A stretch of 33,244 nt of DNA from Neocallimastix lanati (nom. inval.) (taxonomy: Eukaryota > Neocallimastigomycota > Neocallimastigomycetes > Neocallimastigales > Neocallimastigaceae): positions 1 to 33,244 of the forward strand of contig JACVTC010000389.1 of assembly GCA_016946835.1 (NCBI GenBank), given 5' to 3'. Of this stretch, positions 1 through 9,311 are shown one piece after another. Made by a program: the position numbers and the translations under genes. Each line of letters begins with the position of its first letter. Position 1 is the stretch's first letter. The notes under the pieces were generated by a model. The model worked only from the letters and a program-made list of their open reading frames with translations. It did not search any database and was not told the DNA's origin.

Positions 1-297
1 TTTGATACAAAATTTTCTGAAAAATTTTGGAAATAATATTTTTCTAATTATGAAGATCATATATAACATAGGTATATTAATTTGGTAAATCTTTTTTCGA
101 TTATCTCATTAAACTTCCTATTGAATATATGAAGATTTATAAATTTAATAAAATCGGATATAAATACAGTATTACTAAACGTTCCTGTAACACTATTACT
201 TAAATTATGTTTTAATTTTTTGAATTAATGTTTGCTGAGAATTATAACTCTTTCCTTTTACTTGGTTTATTATATTCTTATTTTTATCTTTAAGCAT
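1..297 (-). pseudogene. Truncated, frame-broken first-pass copy of the 151-aa gene
   Basis: The start codon lies at 295-297 on the minus strand, matching the start of the intact gene at 26276. The contig start removes the C-terminal third. Relative to the intact copy this one has an extra T near base 41, a missing T near base 77 and an extra T near base 211, so the frame is lost and regained. The changes are all in short T runs, which fits consensus error at a contig end better than biological decay. Confidence 0.7.
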
Positions 298-885
298 TAC
301 TGATTACGAAAATTTTTAAATATAAAAAAATTTTTTATATAGAATTCCTTTTCTTATGGATATATATATTCAAATAGGTTTTATTTTTATCGTTATATCG
401 CTTATATAATTTTTGATATTATGTAAATTCTTTTTATCATTTTAAATATCTTAATATTTCAAACATTATAGATTACTAAACAATATTATATCATATAATA
501 AATTATAGTTTAGTATATTATAATAAAGATTTAATTTACCATATTACGAAATCCGAATAAAAAAACAAAAATTTAAAATTTAATTTAATATTCATTTCAA
601 ATATCCTTGATTATAATAAAATACAATAATTTATTTAAAACAGGATAGTAAATAAATAAATTTTATTTATATACATATTTTATTAGAAAACACTAATTTT
701 ATTTTTCAAAAAAAAAAAGAAATAAAATGGTTATAACAACATTAGTAAATTTTAATGAAACAATTGATTTTTATTAATTGATATAAAGACAAATAATTTA
801 ATAAAACAATTGATTTATTATTCATTAAAATATAAAGTCAAACTATATTTATTTATTATAGGATAAAAAAAATATTAAAATAAAA
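298..885. promoter_or_regulatory. Divergent intergenic region upstream of the 151-aa and 196-aa genes
   Basis: This is about 590 bp of very A/T-rich DNA between two genes that point away from each other, so promoters for both must lie here. A duplicated element at 758-842 is the only internal structure I could identify. A 16-codon open frame at 727-777 is too short to call. Confidence 0.4.
758..842 (+). promoter_or_regulatory. Duplicated upstream element with TATAAAG, before the 196-aa gene
   Basis: The 13-mer AAACAATTGATTT occurs at 758-770 and again at 804-816. Each is followed by ATATAAAG(A/T)CAAA, at 781-793 and 830-842. The second ends 43 bases before the ATG at 886. Two spaced copies of a TATA-like element just upstream of a start suggest a promoter or factor-binding repeat. 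In such A/T-rich DNA this is only suggestive. Confidence 0.3.
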
Positions 886-1476
886 ATGTCTGAGGTGGTT
901 AAAAATTTATCTCAAAAAAGATATGATGAATTACGTCGTAATGTTATTATTGATGCTATTGACATTGTTTTCAATACTATTTCAAATCAAGTAAAAATAG
1001 ATAATAAGGATAAATCTTTTACAGTTAGAAAACTAACAAATAGTATCGAATTAATTTATGATTTAAGTAGTCAAGAAAATAACGATAAAATTCCTTCGGA
1101 AATCATTAAATCAATAAAACCACGAATAAGTCATAAATTAAACAATACATTTTGTTATAAATTACCGTCTAAAAACGAAAATACAAACCTCGGAAAGGAA
1201 AGTAAAAATTCTTCTATTGTATTTTCACCATTTATTCAAAATGCTATTGAAGTTTCCCAAAATGATATGAAAATGGATGTACAATTACCAAAATCTCTTG
1301 AACATTATCATTTCTTTGTTTTTCCTTTAAATATGGATGGAAAAGAGTATATTATCACTTATGCAGAAGAAAATAAATATAGTAAACGTGAAATCATTGA
1401 AATATTACATAATAATGTATCAGTAGATAAAAATATCCTTTCTAAAGAATTAAAAGAAAAATATTATTTTAATTAA
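886..1476 (+). CDS. Unrecognised 196-aa protein (first pass)
   Basis: I do not recognise the family. The protein is hydrophilic, Lys/Asn/Ser-rich, with no signal peptide, membrane segment or cysteine cluster. The first 65 residues look helical (a Lys/Arg-rich start, then IIDAIDIVFNTI), the middle (about 80-115) is polar and probably loose, and the C-terminal part contains the hydrophobic strand HYHFFVFPL followed by KEYIITYAEE, suggesting a small folded domain. It lies just upstream of the D5-type helicase on the same strand with a 335-bp gap, and diverges from the 151-aa gene. The ATG is preceded by an A-rich leader, as for other genes here. Coding nature is supported by clearly higher G+C than the flanks and by a long open frame. 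A replication accessory role is possible from position only. Confidence 0.65.
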   Translation: MSEVVKNLSQKRYDELRRNVIIDAIDIVFNTISNQVKIDNKDKSFTVRKLTNSIELIYDLSSQENNDKIPSEIIKSIKPRISHKLNNTFCYKLPSKNENTNLGKESKNSSIVFSPFIQNAIEVSQNDMKMDVQLPKSLEHYHFFVFPLNMDGKEYIITYAEENKYSKREIIEILHNNVSVDKNILSKELKEKYYFN

Positions 1477-1811
1477 AATGTAAATAAATAGCTAGATAAT
1501 GGGATAAATATATAAGTAAATATTTTTTTTAAAATCTTTTTTGAAAACTTTAAATCACAAAAATTTTTAAATATTTATTAAAAAAATATTTTATATTGAT
1601 ATATAACCATTATTGGATAATTGAATGATTATTTCTCTTTTAATAAGTCATTATTTTATAATTAAGAAATTAAAAATTTTTTTTTTTTAAAAATAATTAT
1701 ACACACATAGAAAATATTAATATTAACAATTAAAATGATTTAATTTCTTTTAAAATGAAAAAATAATTAATATATAAATCTACAAATTTTTTAAATAGTT
1801 AAGTAAAAAAT
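1477..1811. other. Intergenic gap before the helicase gene
   Basis: A/T-rich DNA with a 12-base T run near 1677-1688. It presumably carries the helicase promoter and the end of the 196-aa transcript. I could not define a motif. Confidence 0.3.
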
Positions 1812-3773
1812 ATGATTTTAGTAAAAACGAAAGAATCAGAAATTACAAATAATTATCATCCAATTATTTACTTATTAATTATACTTTTAAAGCAAAATAA
1901 GGATAAACATACAAAATGTTATCGTATGTTGAAAAAATATCTTGAAAATTATGATATCAAATTAAGTGATATTGAAAATATTAATATTCAATTAGAAAAT
2001 AACGAAATAGAACATTCAAATAATTACAATAACATTTATAATAATAATAATAATAATAATGCTTATAATAATAATGAATATAATAATGGTATTCATAATG
2101 ATAATGACAATAATAATGGCAGTGATAATGAAAGCAGTGACTCAGAAGAATACAATTTTGATGAAATAAATATTAATGATCTTAATTCTGTTTTGAAAAA
2201 TTTAGAAATTAGTAAAATAAATCAGTCATCAAATCAAGAAGCAGATTATAAATATGATATTATTGATATTATTTATCAATGCATGGAAGACTATGGTTCA
2301 ATGGTAGTTGATAAAGCACGATTAATCACTATTAAAAATTATTATAGTAAATCATCTTTAACGTCTCAGATTATTTTTAACATATTTATTGTGTTATACT
2401 TAGGATATTTAGTATTTAGTGAAGATGTATGGTATAAATTTTCATACAGTCGTCATGGATGGGAAATCATAAGTGCTTATGATCTCGCCAAAGAAATCAA
2501 TATGGGATTAGTAAATAAGCTTACCAAGTTGTGTAATGAATGCAAATTTAAATTGGAAAATTTACCTACGAAATTATTTTCGTTTATGAGTGGTCATTCG
2601 GTTACATTTAAAAATTTATATCAGTTAGAAACCTTCTTCTACTTGGACAATTTTATTTCTCGAATGGATAAAAGTAAAGTTTTAAGATTTGAAGATTGTG
2701 TTTATGATTTCACCATCAATAAACCACGACCAGGAATGCCAAAAGACTTTTGTCTTAAATCTACCAATTATAATTTTCACTCTGAAAATAAGAATAAAGT
2801 AAAAGAAGTGAAAGAATTTTTTGAAGATATTTTTGTCGACAAGGAATTGATACAGTATGTATTAAAAATTTTAGCTTCCACCCTTACTTACGGTAATAAA
2901 TTGCGTGCCATTGTATTTTTTATTGGATCGGGTAGAAACGGTAAGACTACGCTTACTAACATGTTACGTCTTTCACTAGGAGATTATGCTGCAACGCCAA
3001 ATGTTTCTTTATTTTTAGGAAAATCGGTTAGTGCTGATAAACCAAGTCCACAAATGGTAGATCTTAATTGTGCAAGAGTGGCCATATGTGAAGAACCAGA
3101 TGCTCGTAGTATTGCTATTACAGGTGATACTAAAGCTATAACCGGTAATGTAGGCTTTATTAAAACCCGAACCTTGTATAAGGATGTTCAAGCAGTATCT
3201 GTTGATTTACTACCCATTATTAATACAAATGACAAATTGACAATATCTAACTTAGATAATGCTTTGATTGATCGTATTCTTGTTATCCCTTTCACCCAAC
3301 GATTCATAAATAAGATGAATATATCTGTCTTATCTTCAACTCAAAATATCAATAACCCTTCAATAAAAAGAGCTAATACAAGATGGCAAGGTTCTCGAGT
3401 TCAAGGTTATGCTGAAGCTTTAATACATTTACTTATTGAAAATTATCAAGAGGATTACACCTCCCTAGAAATTCCTGAATCTGTGGTTAATGCAACCAAA
3501 AGTTTTATTATGCGTAGTGACCATATTGCTAGATTTTTGGAAAAGAATATTGTTGATAAAAATGACAATCATGCTATTCCAATTGATGAACTTTACACCG
3601 TTTATAAGAATTGGTTTAAGTAATACGTATCCACTCGTTCCGTATTTTATAGTTTGGAAGATTTTCGTATGGATTTAATTAAATATAGTATTCGTATCAA
3701 AAATTTATCCTCAAATTCGGATTCGGATTCTAAGAAAACCGTTGAATCCATTATTGGATACAGATTTATTTAA
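1812..3773 (+). CDS. D5-type SF3 helicase, interrupted by an in-frame TAA (first pass)
   Basis: Replicative helicase of the NCLDV D5 type, expected to unwind the replicon as a hexamer. Residues 68-105 are an Asn-rich tract and about 105-120 an acidic one. Residues 160-330 look like the D5 N-terminal linker domain. The SF3 ATPase follows, with Walker A GSGRNGKTT at 372-380, Walker B VAICEEPD at about 423-430, sensor PIINTND at about 468-474 and the arginine-containing IDRILVIPF at about 486-494. The open frame stops at TAA 3621-3623 after residue 603, but the same frame continues for 49 more codons to TAA 3771-3773. That tail (SLEDFRMDL, then IIGYRFI) looks like a normal D5 C-terminal region. 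The archaeo-eukaryotic primase domain that usually fills the N-terminus of D5 proteins is not recognisable, because only about 150 mostly low-complexity residues precede the linker domain. Confidence 0.88.
3621..3623 (+). other. In-frame TAA inside the helicase coding frame
   Basis: The codon follows AAG and precedes TAC. The frame stays open for 49 codons beyond it with protein-like composition (few Asn, aromatic and charged residues in a domain-like pattern), then ends at TAA 3771-3773. No shift of frame is involved, so a homopolymer miscount cannot explain it. A base substitution (real or erroneous) or readthrough is needed. The second pass shows it at 29609-29611, but that is probably the same consensus. 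Confidence 0.75.
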
Positions 3774-4611
3774 TTATATTAAAAATAAAATAATAGATGA
3801 TAATGTTAATTTCTTTCATTCCTTTAATATATATAATTTAAACTAATATTTGCATATATTTATTTTATATATAAATTTAAACAAGGAAAAAAAATTATAT
3901 AATTATATTTATATTTATTTATAATTTAAGAATATATTGTTAAAAATTATTATTTTATTAATTATTATAAAAATAGTTTTAAAAAATTTAAAAAATTTAT
4001 AATTAGTATAGTTATTTTATTAAAAATGGTAATATAAATATTTTATTTTATTTTATATAATGAAATATAATAATTTTATTCAATGATATTTATTATTCTA
4101 TTAAATGATATTTGTAAAATTGTTCTTTTCATTAAAAGTTTTTATTACTGAAAAAATTATTAAATTATTATATTTATATAATACAATTTTAATAGTATAT
4201 TTAATTTTATTTATTTCTATTTCATATTTCTTATATAAATATTAATATTGATTAAATCATTCATTTAATGTTTTACATCAAGTTTTACTGAGTTTATTTT
4301 TTAAAATTTTAAAAAAATATAAATTACTAAAATTACGAATCAATAATAAAAATAAAGTAAAAATATTTAAATTCAAATTCATACACATTTAATTTTAATA
4401 AAATAAAAATTGATTTTAAAAATTATTTTTATATAAGTAATGATATATATTATTCAACTATTTTTTTTAAAATTTTATTTATTAATATTTTTTTTTTATT
4501 TAATATAATATTATATAATAATTTTTTATTTATATTAAATTTACAAATGTATTTATAATTTTTTTTATAATTATTTAATTGAATTATATTTTTTTTTCTT
4601 TTTATATTATT
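3774..4611. other. Intergenic region between convergent helicase and RPB2 genes
   Basis: This is 838 bp with almost no G or C. Both flanking genes end here (tail to tail), so it should hold two 3' ends and no promoter is required. I see many short A/T palindromes, as expected by chance at this composition, and no open frame of note. Its length is unusual for a compact viral genome. Confidence 0.4.
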
Positions 4612-7600
4612 TTATTCATAAATTGAAGCACGTACTCCAATTGAATCTAAATAAGAATTCATAATATTAAAACTATTTGAAACGTTTAAAATAGTAGTTG
4701 GTGTATTAAAGCAAGTGCTTAAAGTATTTACAGAATGACATATTTCACAATATCGAATATCTATAGCATCGGTATTATTTTTAAACATATCTTGTATTAT
4801 AGCATTAGTACCATGTGCTACTAAGGCATCCTTTTCCATTTCACCAATTCTTAATCCACCATTACGAGATTTTCCTTCAGTAGGTTGTTTACTAATAGAA
4901 TTAACATTTCCTGTGGTACGATAAAACATTTTTTCTTGAACTTGATGTTGTAAAGCAGTGTAGTAACAAACTCCAACAAATGCATTTCCAATAGATTTAC
5001 CGGAAATTGGATCGACCATCTCTTCTAATATTGGAATATCACTTTCAAAGAATTTGGATTCAAACGAACGTAAATCTTCGCTTTCTATAGAAGCATCAAA
5101 ATACGTTCCAAATCTTTGTGGATCCATAATCATACATTTACCAACATACATTTCAATTAAATGACCTACCGTCATTCTTGAAGGAAAAGCATGTGGATTT
5201 ACAATGATATCAGGAATTACACCATATTTTGTTCTTGGCATCATTTCTTCTAGTAATATCGAACCAATCACACCCTTCTGAGCATATCGACTTGAGAATT
5301 TATCACCTTGTTGTGGTTGATATAAATGTCGAACTTTTACACAGCAATAGCATACATCATCCTCAATATATCTGGTACAATGATCCACAATCACAGGTTT
5401 TCTGAAAATATTTTCTACATCAGTTACTTTATTTGAAATCACATCATATATACGAAATAGTGGTTCATTGACATTGTGAGGATTATAAGCAATTTTTGTA
5501 TTTGGTTTTGGTAAGCCATCTTTATAGTTTAAATTAATGTTGATTAATATTTCCCTTTTAATGTTATAGGATAAGTATTGATATCGATATTTAATATTAT
5601 TAAATAATCCATCTTTAATACTTTTATCATTAAATATTAAACTATCCTCTTGATTGTTGCCATATGCCATGATAGCCACAATGGCATTTTGACCTCCGAA
5701 TCTGTGGTACGTATTTCCTGTAGTCACCAGAAGTGAATCATCACTTTCAATAGTAATATTTGACAAGTCAGCGAGACGGTTTCTAAATTCATTATTATTT
5801 AAAGTTAAATTTTTATCAAATTTAATATTTTCCGAATTCTCTTTCTTCCCATCCATCATTTCGGAGTTATTTTCATGATCACTATTCTTACTTGAATTTT
5901 CTTCAATAGAATTATCCAAAAATTCTAAATTCGAAAATAATTCTCTCATATTAATATTATCTTTATTGAGTAAAAAATCTAAGGACTTATAATGACACAG
6001 TCTTCTTGATAAAATATATTCTAGCTTTGTCATACAAAATGGCCTTTGTGCATTAATTAGTCTTCTAGAATTATCATTGTATTTAAAGATGGTGCTGTCA
6101 TTCGACATACACTGCTTTGTCATTCCAGCTTGAAATGTGAGTCTTGGTACATGATTATTTCCAGGAAATGGCGATAACGCACTAATTAAACCAAAAATAA
6201 AATTTGGATCAAGTTCTTCGTATTGATAATTGATATTTATTTTATTTTCAGAAATTTCAACAAGTCTTATGCCAATTTCTTTTCCGTTTTTCTTTATTCT
6301 AATTGGTCGAAACATTCTTCCTTCATCCGTAAATAAATAATAACTGATGTTATCAAAAACACAACTTATATAAGGATATTTCAATTTTAATACTTTATAA
6401 GTATAGTCTACTAAATCGGTGGTAGTGAATCCGATAAAACGTGTATTCAATAATACTGGATATTTTTTTCCAGTTTTTAAAGTTTTTCTTTTTTCATTAG
6501 GACTATTAGAATTACTAGTGTCACTATCACAATAATCATCATCTCCATATTCAGAGTTACTTTGACTATTATCATTACTTTTATTTTCAGTGTTACTTTG
6601 GCTATTATCATTAATATTTTCATCTGAATTACTATTACTATTATCGTCATCTTTTTTATCTTGAGTTGTAGCATCATATATTTCATTATACTTGAATAAA
6701 AAGGGTTCAAGAATTTTTTCATCAATAGTAAAATCTGGCCCGATTAATACAGATAATCCAAAATATTTTACAAAGCCTACATCTTTGGATTCAGGAGTTT
6801 CAAATGGACAAAAATAACCGTAATCATAAGACATACGGAGTTGAGAATTATCACTCTCTGTGTTGATGGGAATTTGAACTCTTCGTAAATGGGAAAGTTT
6901 ATCATAGTAAGAACGCTTACTTAATGTTTGCACAGAAATAGCTTCATATTCTCGGAAATAAGAACGAACTTTTCCAGATTTTACATTTCCGTACAATTTT
7001 ATATTTAAATTTCTAATGAACTTATCCAGTGGTAATTTTTTATTTTCCAAAGTAAAATATTTTATGCTACGATATAAGGAATAAGGAAAGGTATCAATAC
7101 GACTGTTATAATATTGATCATTTCCTTCATTATGGAATAATGATCTTGCCATTGCCAAATAAGTATAGAATTTAGTAGTTTTATCATCATATGACGAATC
7201 ATTTGATGATGACTCATTGCAATGTAAGTAGTCTGGAGTAAAGTAGCTATCGATCATTCTATCGACCATGGATAATATTTTATTATGACTTTCGGAACGA
7301 CGAGCTATAATAGAATGTAATGTTTCTTCAGGAAATGAATCCGGAATAATAATATTAATATCTTTAGGTAAATTTTCACCAATCACCACCGATACGATTA
7401 TATTTTTAATTTCATCCAAGGAAAGCGAAGGATTCAAATGATGAAGAATATACACCGATGATATACTTTGTCTTTCATGCGATTTAATTCCTTTTATACG
7501 TAATTCTTGGAAAAATAACGAATAATAAACTCTAATATCTAATAAGGTATATCTTTTCATATTACTTAATTTTTTTTCTCGACTTTTATTTGAAAATCTA

Positions 7601-8145
7601 TAATGGATATCAATATTAGTGTATTCATTATTTAAATCCACATAATTTTCATTCCCTAAATTATGGTAATCTAATTTAACCTTTTCACTTTTTTCTTTAC
7701 TTCTTGTAGATTGCTTTAACATAATCTTTTTTAAATATACAATGTAACTATAATCGGTAAACATCTCCAGAGATTGAAATTTTCCCTTTTCATTACATTC
7801 CTTATACTCAATATGATCCTCCTTATAAACAAAAAAAGGAGTACAAAATATCTCATGTGAAATAATCACTTTTTCAATCCCATCTACAACGAATACTCCG
7901 TCGATTGGTGCCGGTATTTTAATTTCATAATCATCATGAATTAATGATATATAGTATGTCTTTTTCTCTACCATCAAATGATCATACTCTACTTCTGGAA
8001 TAGAAATAGTTAAAGGATTTAAATTAGGTAGCTTTTTTTCTAAAAATACTTTAATATCATACAACTTTTTTATAAATAATTTATCTATATTAGCATAGAC
8101 ATTATATTGATTTATAAATTTTGACAAATAATTATTCTCGCTCAT
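4612..8145 (-). CDS. rpb2: RNA polymerase second-largest subunit (RPB2 / poxvirus rpo132-like)
   Basis: Catalytic beta-type subunit of a multisubunit DNA-dependent RNA polymerase, 1177 residues, full length for the family. Family signatures appear in order: FCPFETPES near 440, PFPGNNHVPRLTFQAGMTKQ near 660, GQNAIVAI then NNQEDSLI near 818-835, QPQQGDKFSSRYAQKGVIG near 945-965, and DIIVNPHAFPSRMTVGHLIE near 985. The C-terminal clamp has TEGKSRNGGLRIGEMEKDAL and a CEIC plus a later single Cys, weaker than the usual four-Cys zinc site. Two Asp/Asn/Ser-rich inserts (about 495-555 and 750-785) are host-style low-complexity expansions on loops. The start ATG overlaps the UDG start by two bases, so the promoter lies inside UDG. 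It works with the A''-like subunit at 19517 and, by inference, an A' partner not found here. Confidence 0.95.
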   Translation of the reverse strand: MSENNYLSKFINQYNVYANIDKLFIKKLYDIKVFLEKKLPNLNPLTISIPEVEYDHLMVEKKTYYISLIHDDYEIKIPAPIDGVFVVDGIEKVIISHEIFCTPFFVYKEDHIEYKECNEKGKFQSLEMFTDYSYIVYLKKIMLKQSTRSKEKSEKVKLDYHNLGNENYVDLNNEYTNIDIHYRFSNKSREKKLSNMKRYTLLDIRVYYSLFFQELRIKGIKSHERQSISSVYILHHLNPSLSLDEIKNIIVSVVIGENLPKDINIIIPDSFPEETLHSIIARRSESHNKILSMVDRMIDSYFTPDYLHCNESSSNDSSYDDKTTKFYTYLAMARSLFHNEGNDQYYNSRIDTFPYSLYRSIKYFTLENKKLPLDKFIRNLNIKLYGNVKSGKVRSYFREYEAISVQTLSKRSYYDKLSHLRRVQIPINTESDNSQLRMSYDYGYFCPFETPESKDVGFVKYFGLSVLIGPDFTIDEKILEPFLFKYNEIYDATTQDKKDDDNSNSNSDENINDNSQSNTENKSNDNSQSNSEYGDDDYCDSDTSNSNSPNEKRKTLKTGKKYPVLLNTRFIGFTTTDLVDYTYKVLKLKYPYISCVFDNISYYLFTDEGRMFRPIRIKKNGKEIGIRLVEISENKININYQYEELDPNFIFGLISALSPFPGNNHVPRLTFQAGMTKQCMSNDSTIFKYNDNSRRLINAQRPFCMTKLEYILSRRLCHYKSLDFLLNKDNINMRELFSNLEFLDNSIEENSSKNSDHENNSEMMDGKKENSENIKFDKNLTLNNNEFRNRLADLSNITIESDDSLLVTTGNTYHRFGGQNAIVAIMAYGNNQEDSLIFNDKSIKDGLFNNIKYRYQYLSYNIKREILININLNYKDGLPKPNTKIAYNPHNVNEPLFRIYDVISNKVTDVENIFRKPVIVDHCTRYIEDDVCYCCVKVRHLYQPQQGDKFSSRYAQKGVIGSILLEEMMPRTKYGVIPDIIVNPHAFPSRMTVGHLIEMYVGKCMIMDPQRFGTYFDASIESEDLRSFESKFFESDIPILEEMVDPISGKSIGNAFVGVCYYTALQHQVQEKMFYRTTGNVNSISKQPTEGKSRNGGLRIGEMEKDALVAHGTNAIIQDMFKNNTDAIDIRYCEICHSVNTLSTCFNTPTTILNVSNSFNIMNSYLDSIGVRASIYE

Positions 8146-8762
8146 GTCATGGAATGATTTCTTTATTAAAAATTCAAAATTAATTAATCATATATTAAAT
8201 CAGTTGAAAACAACGTATTACACACCACCCTTGGAAGAAATATTTGCTATTTTTAAATATATACCATTGGAGAAAGTTAAAGTGGTGATGATTGGTGATG
8301 AACCCTACCAAAAATCATGTGATAGAAGCGATGTTGCATTTGCAACACGAAATTCCACTCCTCCTTTACTATTGAAACGTATATTTCAAAATATGGAAAG
8401 TACGGTAACTTCTTTTAAAAGACCAATAGATTACCGTTTAGATCAATGGCTTAAAAATGGAATATTTTTATGCAATTTTTGTTTTACCCGTCCTGTAGTC
8501 GATACTATTCCTTTTCATTATTACCTTCTATGGGAACCGTTTATTAACAATTTAGTACAATATATCTCTAATCATCATTCTGTGGTTTTCTTATTATTTG
8601 GCTCTAAAGCTATTTCTTTACGTAAATCAATTAATGAAACAAAATCTTCGGTAGTCGAAGTTCCTCATCCAATCAATGAATATACTAAATTTAAAAATTC
8701 AAAATGCTTCATTAAAAACAAGAGAACTTGCTGGTGAAATTCGTTTTACTTTTGAATGGTAA
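8144..8762 (+). CDS. Uracil-DNA glycosylase-like protein with altered catalytic motif and late frame change
   Basis: Family-1-like UDG, probably the D4-type kind that in poxviruses doubles as a polymerase processivity factor. The water-activating motif, normally with Asp before Pro-Tyr, reads GDEPY at residues 51-55, so Glu stands at the catalytic Asp position. NGIFLCNFCFT at about 106-116 matches the conserved core strand, and PHP at 174-176 keeps the conserved His near the C-terminus. The annotated frame runs to TGA at 8735-8737 with an odd end. From about 8700 a different frame reads ASLKTRELAGEIRFTFEW to TAA 8760-8762, which looks like the true tail. The change lies in an A-rich stretch around 8690-8704 and corresponds to one surplus base. 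It could be a homopolymer error, a real mutation or programmed slippage. The start ATG overlaps the divergent RPB2 start. Confidence 0.8.
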
Positions 8763-9311
8763 AACAGTGAAAATATTGCATATATTTTTTTTTAATTTAT
8801 TAATAATATTTTATAAATAACATATATAAAAATTATAAAATAATTAATAATAAATTTAATAATAAAAATATTTTTTTAAAAACCAAAAAAAAAAATATTT
8901 ATATATATATTTATAAATGTTAAAGAAAATTTTATGTTAATAATTTTTTAAAATTTTAAAATAACCAAATAAAAAATTGTATTATTTTATATATTTATAT
9001 TTTTTTATTATAACTCAAAAATATTAAAAATTTTTTTTATAATCATAAAATAAAGGTATAATATATGAGTCATACATTTATAAATTGATATTTCTGTATT
9101 TCATATTTATTAATTAAAAAATAGAAAATAAAAATATTTATTTATTCATAATATTAAACATTTATTTATATATTCGTAAATTGTGTATTCTTAAATTTTT
9201 TATTAATTTATTTTATAAAAATAAATATTTTTTAAATAAAATAGTAATGGAAAATATTTATACTTTATATATACGAATATTAAGTATTTAAATTTATAAA
9301 AAAAAATTATT
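8763..9311. other. Intergenic region upstream of the capping enzyme
   Basis: This is 549 bp of nearly pure A/T between two co-oriented genes, with a 9-base A run directly before the capping-enzyme ATG. I see no gene, and no repeat beyond simple A/T runs. It presumably carries the capping-enzyme promoter. Confidence 0.35.

Larger units (their letters stand above)
1..7256. repeat. First pass of the 7.26-kb terminal overlap
   Basis: This stretch recurs at 25981-33244 in the same orientation. From about base 800 onward the copies keep a fixed offset of 25,988 and I saw no difference. In the first 800 bases I count twelve one-base insertions or deletions, all in A/T runs, and no substitutions. 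This end of the contig therefore looks less well polished, and the second pass should be preferred for that part. Confidence 0.9.

Noticed and set aside
727-777. 16-codon open frame before the 196-aa gene
   Set aside because: Very short, overlaps the duplicated upstream element, and no evidence of translation.
3490-3678. 62-aa open frame overlapping the helicase end
   Set aside because: It is a shadow in another frame; the helicase frame itself continues past the stop with better protein character.
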